From Pseudomonadota bacterium (GTDB lineage Bacteria > Pseudomonadota > Alphaproteobacteria > Rhizobiales > Rhizobiaceae), in contig JAIUPA010000034.1 in the NCBI GenBank assembly GCA_020161665.1, positions 124,001 to 188,000 on the forward strand: a DNA stretch of 64,000 nt. The letters run 5' to 3'. Under the pieces are notes generated by a model. It did not search any database, was not told the DNA's origin, and saw nothing but the letters and a program-made list of their open reading frames with translations. Position 1 is the stretch's first letter; every line of letters starts with the position of its first letter. Positions 44,917 through 52,947 of the stretch are shown one piece after another. Both the position numbers and the translations under genes were made by a program.

Positions 44917-45381
44917 CTATTCCGTAACGCTATCCCATCGGGCACGGGCCGTATCATCGCTCGTTTTGGCCGCGACCCAGCCGCCGTCTCCCGATTTCGG
45001 ATGCTCCTTCTTCCAGAAGGGCGCGTCGGTTTTCAGGTAATCCATGACAAAATCCGCCGCCTCGAAGGCCGCTTTGCGATGGCTGGCGGCGGCAATCACC
45101 AGGACGATGTTCTCGCCTGCGGTGATCTTGCCAAACCGATGGATGATGGTGAGACCCGCAAGGCCAAAGCGCGCCGTGGCGGCCTCTGCGGTGCGCGCCA
45201 GCGCCTTTTCCGCCATGCCGGGATAGTGTTCCAGTTCCAGCGCGGAAAGCCGTCCGCCTTCGTCGCGGCAAAGCCCGCTGAAGGAGACAATCGCGCCCGC
45301 GCCGGTGGTGACTGTCCGCAGCGCCTCATATTCGGCACTGACATCGAAATCTTCGGCCTGAACGCGGGTGGTGACGCTCAT
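44917..45381 (-). CDS. moaE: Molybdopterin synthase catalytic subunit
   Basis: A 154-residue MoaE, which with MoaD converts precursor Z into molybdopterin. Features are GAIVSFSGLCRD, LELEHYPGMAEKAL, IIHRFGKITAGENIVLV, and the active-site lysine region MDYLKTDAPFWKKE. I start at ATG 45381, which has GAGG 6 bases upstream; the frame is open five codons further, over the moaD end. It lies 7 bases after moaD. Confidence 0.95.
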   Translation of the reverse strand: MSVTTRVQAEDFDVSAEYEALRTVTTGAGAIVSFSGLCRDEGGRLSALELEHYPGMAEKALARTAEAATARFGLAGLTIIHRFGKITAGENIVLVIAAASHRKAAFEAADFVMDYLKTDAPFWKKEHPKSGDGGWVAAKTSDDTARARWDSVTE

Positions 45382-45388
45382 TTGATCC

Positions 45389-45649
45389 TCACCCACCCGT
45401 CATCGGGGGAAAAAAGGCGACCTCGCGAGCACCGGCAATCGGTTCGTCGTGCTCCACCAGTTCCTCGTTGATCGCGGCACGGATCACCTGCGGAACCTCA
45501 AAAGCTGCCGCATAGCCCTCATCAAGCGCAGTAAGGTGGGCGATGAGATCGCCGACCGTCTTGATATGATCCGGAACGTTGATCTCTTCCTCGGCCTTGC
45601 CGATGCGTTCGCGTACCCAGGCGAAATAGACGAGGCGAAGCCGCATCAC
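45389..45649 (-). CDS. moaD: Molybdopterin synthase sulfur carrier subunit
   Basis: An 86-residue ubiquitin-fold protein. It ends in the required Gly-Gly (PPMTGG), which is adenylated and thiocarboxylated. VYFAWVRERIG at the N-terminus and EPIAGAREVAFFPP near the end are typical. It overlaps pgsA by 4 bases and precedes moaE by 7. Confidence 0.95.
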   Translation of the reverse strand: MMRLRLVYFAWVRERIGKAEEEINVPDHIKTVGDLIAHLTALDEGYAAAFEVPQVIRAAINEELVEHDEPIAGAREVAFFPPMTGG

Positions 45650-46284
45650 TCTTCCACGATGTGCTTGAGGCCGGCGCGGAAATAATCATAGCCGGTATAC
45701 ATGGTCAGCGCGGCGGCGATCCACAGAAGCACGATGCCGAGATAGGTGATGATCGGCAGAACCGGATCAAGCGAGCCACCCGTTGCCGAGGCGTCGCTGA
45801 ACAGGCCGTCGATGTAGACATCACCCGCCGGGCCGGCCAGAAGAAAGGCAATCGCCACCATCTGGATGGTCGTTTTCCACTTGGCGATGCGCGTCACCGG
45901 CACGGAAACAGTCAGCGCGGCGAGATATTCGCGCAGGCCCGAAACGAGGATTTCACGGCACAGAATGATGATGGCGGCCCAGATCGTCCAGCCCGCAATC
46001 GTTCCATCCGCGGCCATCAGGAGCAGCACGGAAGCGACGAGCAGCTTGTCGGCGATCGGGTCCAGCATCCGCCCGATATTCGAAGTCTGGTTCCAGATAC
46101 GGGCCAGATAGCCATCGAAGAAATCCGTGATCGAGGCGACGACGAAGATCCACAGGGCCGTCCAGCGGGCCAGATCGGAGCTGGCAAGCTTGCCTTCCAT
46201 GAAAAAGCACAAAACGATCAGTGGAACGGCGAGAATGCGTCCATAGGTGAGCAGGTTGGGAATGCTGTATGCGCGCGAGGCCAT
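45646..46284 (-). CDS. pgsA: CDP-diacylglycerol--glycerol-3-phosphate 3-phosphatidyltransferase
   Basis: A 212-residue integral membrane enzyme making phosphatidylglycerophosphate. The CDP-alcohol phosphotransferase motif appears as SITDFFDGYLAR...G..LDPIADK (residues about 52-80), with all the aspartates. The N-terminal SIPNLLTYGRILAVPLIVL is standard. It heads pgsA-moaD-moaE on the minus strand, with 4-base coupling to moaD. uvrC lies upstream with 98 bases between. Confidence 0.95.
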   Translation of the reverse strand: MASRAYSIPNLLTYGRILAVPLIVLCFFMEGKLASSDLARWTALWIFVVASITDFFDGYLARIWNQTSNIGRMLDPIADKLLVASVLLLMAADGTIAGWTIWAAIIILCREILVSGLREYLAALTVSVPVTRIAKWKTTIQMVAIAFLLAGPAGDVYIDGLFSDASATGGSLDPVLPIITYLGIVLLWIAAALTMYTGYDYFRAGLKHIVEE

Positions 46285-46382
46285 GGGACGCCCTGTATGA
46301 ATGACTGTGCAGAGGATGCTCTGATTGGGGAGCAGCGGTCAACGATTCTCTTATGGAGCAAATAAGGTGCGAATGCGGATTT

Positions 46383-48410
46383 TCAATTTCTTTCCGCACC
46401 GTTTTCATTGAAGTGGTTGTAGATTTGTCGTGCAACCGCTTCCGAAATGCCATCGACAGCCATCAGATCGGCCAGCGCCGCCCGCGAAACTGCCTTGGCG
46501 GTTCCGAAATGCTGCAGCAGGGCGCGCTTGCGGGTGGGGCCGATGCCGGCAATCTCGTCCAGCGGGTTCTTGACCATTTCTTTCTTGCGCCGCGCCCGGT
46601 GCGAGCCGATGGCAAAGCGGTGCGCCTCGTCGCGCAGGCGCTGCACGAAATACAGCACCGGGTCGCGCGGCGGCAGCGAGAAATCCGGCTTGCCCAGACA
46701 GAAAAAGCGTTCGCGCCCGGCCTCGCGGTCGGCCCCCTTGGCCACGCCGATGGCCGTCACCGCATCGGTGATGCCAAGTTCGGCGAGAATGGCGCGCACC
46801 GCTGTCATCTGCCCCTGTCCGCCGTCGATCAGGATCACATCCGGCCAGGCGGGGAAACCTTCTTCCTCCACCGCGGGTTGGCTACGATCGGGAATGCCCT
46901 CTTCCTTGATCAGGCGCTGGAAGCGACGCGTCATCACCTCACGCATCATGCCGAAGTCATCGCCGGGGGTAATGTCCGTCGAGCGAATGTTGAACTTGCG
47001 GTACTGGCTTTTCATAAAGCCATCCGGCCCGGCCACCACCATGCCGCCCACGGCATTCGTGCCCATGATGTGGGAGTTGTCGTAGATTTCGATGCGGCGC
47101 GGCGTATAGGCCAGCGCGAAGGTTTCGGCAAAGCCCTTGAGCAGGCGTTCCTGTGAAGCGGTTTCGGCGAGCTTTCGCCCATGCGCCTCGCGCGCATTGG
47201 CCAGAACATGGCCGGTAATGTCTTTCTTCTCGCCGCGCTGCGGAATGAGAATGGAAACCTTGTGGCCGCTCTTTTCCGAAAGGGCGAGCGACAGAAGCTC
47301 GCGCTCCTCCACCTCTTGCGAAAGCAGGATCTGCCGCGGCACCGGCTTGTCGTCGTAAAACTGGGTCAGAAATGCGCCCAGCACATCCGCGCCGGAAAGC
47401 GAAGGGTCAGCCTTTGGGAAATAGGCGCGGTTGCCCCAATTCTGGCCCGTACGGAAGAAGAAGACCTGAATGCAGGAAAGCCCGCCTTCGTGGTGGATGG
47501 CGAACACATCCGCCTCTTCGACGCTCGCCGGGTTGATGCCCTGATGGCTCTGCACGTGGGAGAGGGCGGCCAGCCTGTCGCGAAACACGGCGGCGCGCTC
47601 GAAATCCAGTTCCTCGGCAGCGGCGTTCATGGAACGGGCCATTTCTTCCTTCACCTTATGGCTCTTGCCGGAGAGGAAGTCCTTCGCCTCGTTGATCAGC
47701 TCTGCATAACCGGAGACGGAAATCTCGCCGGTGCAGGGGGCGGCGCAGCGCTTGATCTGATGAAGAAGGCAAGGCCGCGTGCGCGTCTCGTAAACGCTGT
47801 CGGTGCAGGTGCGGATGAGGAAGGCGCGTTGCAGCGAATTGATGGTGCGCCCCACCGCCCCGGCAGACGCAAAGGGGCCGAAATAATCGCCTTTTTTGGC
47901 CCGCGCGCCGCGATGCTTGTAAATCGCCGGGGCCTCGCTGTCGCCGGTGATCAGGATATAGGGAAACGACTTGTCGTCACGCAGCAGCACATTAAAGCGT
48001 GGCCGCAAGCGCTTGATCAGATTCGCTTCCAGAAGCAGCGCCTCGGTTTCCGTGCGCGTCGTCACGAATTCCATATTGGCGGTTTCGCGCACCATCCGGG
48101 CAATGCGGTTGGAATGAACGCGACCCTGCGCATAGTTGCTGACGCGCTTTTTCAGCGAGCGTGCCTTGCCGACATAAAGCACGTCACCCGCCGCATTCAT
48201 CATGCGGTAGACGCCGGGACTATTGGGCAGATGCTTGACGAATTCGCCGATCAGGTCTTGACCCGTCAGGCCGCTTTCATTCTTCCAGCCATCGCTCCAG
48301 TCAATGTCATGGGCCGAGACAGGGGCGGCATCAGCGGGCGAGAGGTCATCATCCTCGTCGTCGCGTTCGTCATAGACGATGCCGCTTTCCTCTGCCTTGC
48401 CTGATGTCAT
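46383..48410 (-). CDS. uvrC: Excinuclease ABC subunit C
   Basis: A 675-residue nuclease making the two incisions of nucleotide excision repair. The GIY-YIG domain (from [26 protein letters not shown] near 64), the UVR motif ([20 protein letters not shown]), the RNase H-like part with [20 protein letters not shown], and the C-terminal helix-hairpin-helix [17 protein letters not shown] are all present. It has an acidic N-terminal extension of about 50 residues. The start overlaps the SDR stop by 4 bases. Confidence 0.96.
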   Translation of the reverse strand: MTSGKAEESGIVYDERDDEDDDLSPADAAPVSAHDIDWSDGWKNESGLTGQDLIGEFVKHLPNSPGVYRMMNAAGDVLYVGKARSLKKRVSNYAQGRVHSNRIARMVRETANMEFVTTRTETEALLLEANLIKRLRPRFNVLLRDDKSFPYILITGDSEAPAIYKHRGARAKKGDYFGPFASAGAVGRTINSLQRAFLIRTCTDSVYETRTRPCLLHQIKRCAAPCTGEISVSGYAELINEAKDFLSGKSHKVKEEMARSMNAAAEELDFERAAVFRDRLAALSHVQSHQGINPASVEEADVFAIHHEGGLSCIQVFFFRTGQNWGNRAYFPKADPSLSGADVLGAFLTQFYDDKPVPRQILLSQEVEERELLSLALSEKSGHKVSILIPQRGEKKDITGHVLANAREAHGRKLAETASQERLLKGFAETFALAYTPRRIEIYDNSHIMGTNAVGGMVVAGPDGFMKSQYRKFNIRSTDITPGDDFGMMREVMTRRFQRLIKEEGIPDRSQPAVEEEGFPAWPDVILIDGGQGQMTAVRAILAELGITDAVTAIGVAKGADREAGRERFFCLGKPDFSLPPRDPVLYFVQRLRDEAHRFAIGSHRARRKKEMVKNPLDEIAGIGPTRKRALLQHFGTAKAVSRAALADLMAVDGISEAVARQIYNHFNENGAERN

Positions 48411-49225
48411 TCCGAAATTCCCGTGAGATCCGGCGTTTCCCAGGCAAGATGCTGGCCGCCATCAAGGGCAATCATCTGCCCGGTGATCGATGGCGTTTCA
48501 TAAAGGAAGCGGATGGTGCGCGCAAACTCTTCAAGGGCCGGTCCACGCTTCAAAAGGATGGCTGCAATCTGCGCCTGAAAGTCCTCTTCGGACTGTCGCG
48601 GACCTTTCAGGGCAGGGCCGGGGCCAATGGCGTTGACGCGAATGCGCGGAGCCAGAGCCTGTGCCAGCGTTTGCGTGGCCGTCCACAGCGTCGCCTTGGA
48701 CAGCGTATAGGAATAAAAGCGCGGATTAAGCGCCCAGACCCGCTGGTCGATCATGTTGACGATCAGGCCCTGCTGATCTGCAGGCAGCGCCGCAGCAAAG
48801 GCGGCAGCCAGAATCGAGGGTGCCCGCACATGCACGGCAAAATGCGCCTCGAAATTCGCCGCATCAAAAGCGGTGGCCTCGTCATTGCGAAACACGGAGG
48901 CATTGTTGACGAGAAGATCAATGGTGCCGATTCCGTCGATGGCTTTTTCGACGAGAAGGGATGTTTGAGCAATGTCCTCAAGGTCGGCATGAACGGCGAT
49001 GGCCTCGCCGCCGGCGTCACAAATTTCAGTCGCCAGTTTTTGCGCCGCATCCAAAGAGCGGTGAGCGTGAATGGCAACGCCAAAGCCTTGTTGAGCCAGA
49101 TCCAAAGCTATCCGCCGACCGATACGATTGGCGCCGCCGGTGATCAGCGCGGTTCGGGATATTCTCTTGTATTTCCGCGCGGGCAAGTCGCTCTCCCTTG
49201 GCTGTTCCACCTTGTCAGGATGCAT
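48407..49225 (-). CDS. SDR-family oxidoreductase (FolM/pteridine reductase-like)
   Basis: A 272-residue SDR. After a polar N-terminus of about 22 residues come [20 protein letters not shown], an Arg in [16 protein letters not shown], and the catalytic [11 protein letters not shown]. The TGGANRIG form of the cofactor loop and NNAS in place of NNAG are typical of pteridine-reductase-like SDRs such as FolM, so dihydromonapterin or dihydrofolate reduction is a reasonable guess. It is translation-coupled to uvrC. Its upstream region is the AT-rich spacer shared with the porin gene. Confidence 0.85.
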   Translation of the reverse strand: MHPDKVEQPRESDLPARKYKRISRTALITGGANRIGRRIALDLAQQGFGVAIHAHRSLDAAQKLATEICDAGGEAIAVHADLEDIAQTSLLVEKAIDGIGTIDLLVNNASVFRNDEATAFDAANFEAHFAVHVRAPSILAAAFAAALPADQQGLIVNMIDQRVWALNPRFYSYTLSKATLWTATQTLAQALAPRIRVNAIGPGPALKGPRQSEEDFQAQIAAILLKRGPALEEFARTIRFLYETPSITGQMIALDGGQHLAWETPDLTGISE

Positions 49226-49557
49226 ATAAGCGCGCCGTGGCGGGATGGAAGGGAAATGGGGCAGAGGAATGTTAAAATTTATACAGGGGATTTCCGTTAA
49301 TGTTATTTAAATATAAAAATTTGTTTACCACGTTTTACTTATGTTAAATTTACGTTTACCTTAATATAATCTGAACGGAATGCAGTACAATCTTTGTAAT
49401 TTCTCAAGATCGCCACAAAGATTCCATATTTTGGCTGTTTGATTACCTCAATCTTATTTCAAATTAACAATCGAACCGGACGGAAAGTTTCGTCCCAGAA
49501 TTACATGTTGCTTACGCGCAATGAACGAGCGGGCGACATGCAGAAAAGGAGAAGACA
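49226..49557. promoter_or_regulatory. AT-rich divergent regulatory region of the porin and SDR genes
   Basis: 332 bases, far richer in A+T than the rest of the window, without a convincing gene. On the plus strand TATAAT (49,365-49,370) is the best -10, which would give a porin leader of about 180 bases. Overlapping its -35 area is TTAA-ATTTACG-TTTAC (49,344-49,359), one mismatch from the CtrA box TTAA-N7-TTAAC. CtrA is reported to influence Omp25 in Brucella, so this placement is suggestive. A strong binding site AAGGAGA precedes the porin ATG. Confidence 0.45.
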
Positions 49558-50205
49558 ATGCGTACCTTCATCGCAACCCTGCTGGCCTCTGCAATCACCG
49601 TTGTCGCAATCTCGGCTGCCCATGCCGCCGACGCCATCGACCAGGTTCCGGAAGCCCCGATCGCCAACGATCCGGTCATGTCGCCGAAGGGCAACTGGGC
49701 TGGTGCTTATGGCGGTGCAATGCTGCAGCATAACTGGGGCCGCTTCGGCGCCCAGAAGGACTACGACGCCAAGGCGCTCGGCGGTTCTGTTTACGGTGGT
49801 TACAACATGCAGGACGACAAGGTCGTCTACGGTGTTGAAGCCGACCTCGGCTACAACGGCGGCAACACGATGTTCGGCGCTGGCGTTGAAGGTAAGCAGG
49901 GCGTGAACGGCTCGCTGCGCGGTCGCGTCGGCTATGACGTCAACCCGGTTCTGGTCTATGGCACCGCCGGTGTGGCTGCTTCGAACAACAAGCTCAAGGA
50001 CGCCGGTGGCGCTTCTGACGAGCGCGTTGCTCTGGGCTACACGGTTGGCGCCGGTGTCGAAGGTTTCGTGACCGACAAGATCACGGCCCGCGCTGAATAC
50101 CGTTACTCGGACTACCAGGAAAAGGGCTACAACCTTTCGGCTGGCAAGACCAAGGCTGACTATGACGACCATTCTCTGAAGGTCGGTCTCGGCTACAAGT
50201 TCTGA
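49558..50205 (+). CDS. Omp25/Omp31-family outer membrane protein
   Basis: A 215-residue beta-barrel. Signal peptide of 23 residues ending AAHA, then ADAIDQVPEAP. The barrel pattern WAGAYGGAMLQHNWG, YGVEADLGYNGG, GSLRGRVGYDVNPVLVYGTAGVA, ARAEYRYSDY and the C-terminal KVGLGYKF with terminal Phe match Brucella Omp25/Omp31 proteins over their whole length. These are major surface proteins bound to peptidoglycan. I cannot tell which paralogue this is. A terminator follows. Confidence 0.9.
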   Translation: MRTFIATLLASAITVVAISAAHAADAIDQVPEAPIANDPVMSPKGNWAGAYGGAMLQHNWGRFGAQKDYDAKALGGSVYGGYNMQDDKVVYGVEADLGYNGGNTMFGAGVEGKQGVNGSLRGRVGYDVNPVLVYGTAGVAASNNKLKDAGGASDERVALGYTVGAGVEGFVTDKITARAEYRYSDYQEKGYNLSAGKTKADYDDHSLKVGLGYKF

Positions 50206-50226
50206 TCCAGTCAAAGGATCAAAAGG

Positions 50227-50261
50227 CAAAAGCCGGGAGCAATCCCGGCTTTTGTCGTTTT
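50227..50261 (+). terminator. Intrinsic terminator of the porin gene
   Basis: CAAAAGCCGGGA, 4-base loop, TCCCGGCTTTTG: a perfect 12-base stem, then TCGTTTTC. It begins 22 bases after the stop. Confidence 0.85.
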
Positions 50262-50279
50262 CAGCATCGATGACAGAAA

Positions 50280-50582
50280 TCAGCGCTTGCGCACGAATTC
50301 GGTGCGCAGCACCAAACCCTTGATCGTATCATGGCGGCAGTCGATTTCCTCGACATTATCGGTGAGGCGGATCGAGCGGATCACCGTGCCCTGCTTCAGC
50401 GTCGTGCTGGTGCCCTTGACCTTGAGATCCTTGATCAGCGTCACGGAATCGCCGTCGGCCAGCACATTGCCCGCAGCGTCACGGGTGATCGAGGCGGCAG
50501 CGGCTGCTGCTGCGATCTCGGAAGCCGGGCGCCATTCACCAGTCACTTCGTCATAAACATATTCGTCGTCATTATCGGCCAT
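50280..50582 (-). CDS. PhnA/YjdM-type domain protein lacking the zinc ribbon
   Basis: A 100-residue protein whose residues about 38-100 match the PhnA/YjdM C-terminal domain: NVLADGDSVTLIKDLKVKGTSTTLKQGT and IRSIRLTDNVEEIDCRHDTIKGLVLRTEFVRK. The N-terminal zinc ribbon (two CxxC pairs) of full-length PhnA is absent; in its place is YVYDEVTGEWRPASEI and an alanine run. PhnA names come from phosphonate operons, but the function of this domain is not settled. Confidence 0.82.
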   Translation of the reverse strand: MADNDDEYVYDEVTGEWRPASEIAAAAAAASITRDAAGNVLADGDSVTLIKDLKVKGTSTTLKQGTVIRSIRLTDNVEEIDCRHDTIKGLVLRTEFVRKR

Positions 50583-50619
50583 GAGAGCCTCCTTAATTAA
50601 GTATTGGAAAGTTTAAGTG

Positions 50620-51216
50620 TCAGGCTGCGGGACGCAGGTCTGCATAGGCCGGAAAGCGCGCTTCAAACGCCTTCATCCAGCCAATCAGGTTCGGGTGGCT
50701 GTCCTCCCACTGATCCTTGAAGCGCAGGGCGAGATAGCCAAGCGTTGCCGCCAGCGCAAAATCACCCGCCGTCAATGTCTCGCCAAGAACAGGCGGTGCG
50801 GATTCGAGCATCGAAAGCGTGCGCACAGCCTTCGTCCACTGCTTGTCGATCCAGCCCTGATAGACCTTGTCGGCCGGGCGGGTGCGATACTCATACTGGA
50901 TGGCGAGAAGGCAATCAGCCAGACCATCGCCCAGTGCTTCCAGCACATCGGCGCGGCGCGCCGCTTCGTGCTCTACCGGGTAAAGCTTGCCGCCGGAAAC
51001 GCGGTCGAGGAAGCGGTTGATCGCCACGCTGTCATAAACGGGGATGCCGTCTTCGGGAATAAGCGTCGGGATTTTGCCGAGGGGGTTGCTGTCAACCAGA
51101 ATGGCCGGGCTATCGGCGGTGACGACCGGGACGGCCTCGACCGCGATCCCGGCATAGTGCGCCGCCATGCGCACCTTGGCGGAGTAGGGTGAAGCGGAGG
51201 AATAGAGAAGCTTCAT
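50620..51216 (-). CDS. Glutathione S-transferase
   Basis: A 198-residue GST. The N-terminal thioredoxin-like domain has MKLLYSSASPYSAKVRMAAHYAGI and NPLGKIPTLIPEDGIPVYDSVAINRFLD; the C-terminal domain contains LTAGDFALAATLGYLALRF. A Ser at positions 6-7 or 9 probably activates glutathione. It ends 37 bases before the PhnA-like gene start and follows the RNase T2 gene by 9 bases on the same strand, so they may be one unit. Substrate unknown. Confidence 0.88.
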   Translation of the reverse strand: MKLLYSSASPYSAKVRMAAHYAGIAVEAVPVVTADSPAILVDSNPLGKIPTLIPEDGIPVYDSVAINRFLDRVSGGKLYPVEHEAARRADVLEALGDGLADCLLAIQYEYRTRPADKVYQGWIDKQWTKAVRTLSMLESAPPVLGETLTAGDFALAATLGYLALRFKDQWEDSHPNLIGWMKAFEARFPAYADLRPAA

Positions 51217-51225
51217 GGTTCTTTC

Positions 51226-52020
51226 CTATCGGGCTGCAGGAAGGGTCAGTGAATTCACGCGGCAGGCGCGCCGGTCCACGTCGGGGCAGGGGCGGAAGTC
51301 GAGCGAGGTGGTCATGCAGATGCGCACTTCCTCAAGGCGAGGCCCGTCACAGGTGACGGCCACAGCGTTGGCGGAAAGGCCGGGATTGGCTTCGATAAAG
51401 GCACGTTCAATCCCGGCAGGGCTTTCGTTCTGGCTGCGACGGCCATCGGCAAAGCGGGCGGGCATGGTCACGCGCTTGAAGGCGGCGGCAAGGGCCGTGA
51501 AATAGTCGCGCTGCGAAAGGCCGGAACAGGTGCCGTGCTTGCGCCATTCATGGCCGATCAGGCCCATGGACGGCATGATGTCACCCAGTTCACGACCGAT
51601 GGAGGCCGGAACGCGCTCCGGTTCGCTGCTCGGGCAGAATTCCGGATAACCATTGTCGTTCTGCGGCCAGAGACCGTGAACGACAAAGCCACGTCCGCGA
51701 CCGACCGCACATTGCTGGTCATTGTCGCGCGCGTCCCCGCTCTCGCAGAAGGTCGGCGACCAAGAAAGCGACAGAACGTAGAAATCAAATCCGTTGCCCT
51801 TGGGAACCTGCGCTGTCGCCGGTCGTGTGGGCGAAGCCGAACCTTGGTTCGGGGACGGCGCGGACGGCGCGGGGGCGGGTTGCGGCTTGGCGGGGGTCGC
51901 AGCGCTTTGCTCCGTCGGGCGCGGTTGGGCGTCCTTGTTGCCAGCCTTGCGCATATCAAGCCACGCAGCACCGGCAATCAACAGAAGAGCAAGAGCGGTG
52001 GTGATCAGCTTTCGGTTCAT
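51226..52020 (-). CDS. Ribonuclease T2 family enzyme
   Basis: A 264-residue exported ribonuclease. An N-terminal signal or anchor (about 5-20) is followed by a Pro/Ala/Ser-rich linker (about 32-75), then the catalytic domain. Both active-site segments are intact: HGLWPQ at 115-120 and HEWRKHGTC at 157-165. Cysteines that pair in this family are present. Such enzymes degrade RNA in the periplasm. The ATG overlaps the rlmJ stop by 4 bases. Confidence 0.9.
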   Translation of the reverse strand: MNRKLITTALALLLIAGAAWLDMRKAGNKDAQPRPTEQSAATPAKPQPAPAPSAPSPNQGSASPTRPATAQVPKGNGFDFYVLSLSWSPTFCESGDARDNDQQCAVGRGRGFVVHGLWPQNDNGYPEFCPSSEPERVPASIGRELGDIMPSMGLIGHEWRKHGTCSGLSQRDYFTALAAAFKRVTMPARFADGRRSQNESPAGIERAFIEANPGLSANAVAVTCDGPRLEEVRICMTTSLDFRPCPDVDRRACRVNSLTLPAAR

Positions 52021-52868
52021 GCCTCTCCCCGAATCCAGAAGGCGCGCTGCGAGGCAAAGCGATCCTGCGCCATCTTCTCTTTCAGAACCGGCAGCATCAG
52101 GTGAAGCTCGTCCTTCAGCGTGTAGGGCGGATTGACGATGATCAGCCCGGTGCCGGAAAGGCCGGTCGTCTCCCGGTCGCTTTTCACATGCAGTTCGGCA
52201 CACAGGATCTTCGGAATTTCCAGAGCTGCCAGCGCCTCATGAAAGGCGCGGATCGGCGCGCCCTTCTTGATCGGATACCACAGGCAGAAGGTGCCGCCCG
52301 AAAAGCGGCGATACGCCCGGTGCAAACCATCAACCAGACGGTCATACTCGCCCTCGATCTCGAAGGGCGGATCAACGAGCACGATGCCGCGCTTTTCCTT
52401 CGGCGGCAGATGCGCGCCGAGCGCCAGCCAGCCATCGAGTTCAGTGACGCGTACCTGATAATCGCCTTCAAACAGGCGAGCGAGGCGGCGGTAGTCATCC
52501 GGGTGCAGTTCCAGCGCCGAAAGCCGGTCCTGCGGGCGCATCAGCTCACGGGCAAGCTTCGGCGAGCCCGGATAATAGCGAATCCCGCCTTCGGGATTGA
52601 GCGCGCGGATGACCTCGAAATAGGGGGTGAGCAGGGCGGCCACCTTTTCCGGAAGCTCTGCATCGATGATCCGGCCGATGCCATCCTGCCATTCGCCGGT
52701 CTTCTGCGCCTCCTCCGAGGAAAGGTCGTAAAGGCCGATGCCCGCATGCGTGTCGATGACGCGAAAGGCCTTGTCCTTGTTCTGCATATAGCGAACCAGC
52801 AGCGCCAGAACCGCATGCTTCAACACATCGGCAAAATTGCCTGCGTGGTAGATGTGTCGGTAATTCAT
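52017..52868 (-). CDS. rlmJ: 23S rRNA (adenine(2030)-N(6))-methyltransferase
   Basis: A 283-residue RlmJ. The N-terminal MNYRHIYHAGNFADVLKHAVL is diagnostic; the VIDTHAGIGLYDL segment is the SAM site, and VLVDPPFE is the catalytic (D/N)PP(F/Y) motif. It is coupled to the RNase T2 gene and divergent from the molybdopterin oxidoreductase gene with 79 bases between. Confidence 0.94.
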   Translation of the reverse strand: MNYRHIYHAGNFADVLKHAVLALLVRYMQNKDKAFRVIDTHAGIGLYDLSSEEAQKTGEWQDGIGRIIDAELPEKVAALLTPYFEVIRALNPEGGIRYYPGSPKLARELMRPQDRLSALELHPDDYRRLARLFEGDYQVRVTELDGWLALGAHLPPKEKRGIVLVDPPFEIEGEYDRLVDGLHRAYRRFSGGTFCLWYPIKKGAPIRAFHEALAALEIPKILCAELHVKSDRETTGLSGTGLIIVNPPYTLKDELHLMLPVLKEKMAQDRFASQRAFWIRGEA

Positions 52869-52947
52869 GCGTTTCGTCCTGTCGAATCTTCGTGACCGAG
52901 GGCAGAACGCCCTTCTGGTGCTGGTTCAAATCCCTTATACAAAAGCC

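Noticed and set aside
49270..49320. Short AT-rich frame starting at an ATG with GAGGA upstream in the porin regulatory region
   Set aside because: Only about 13 codons and AT-rich by composition; expected by chance.
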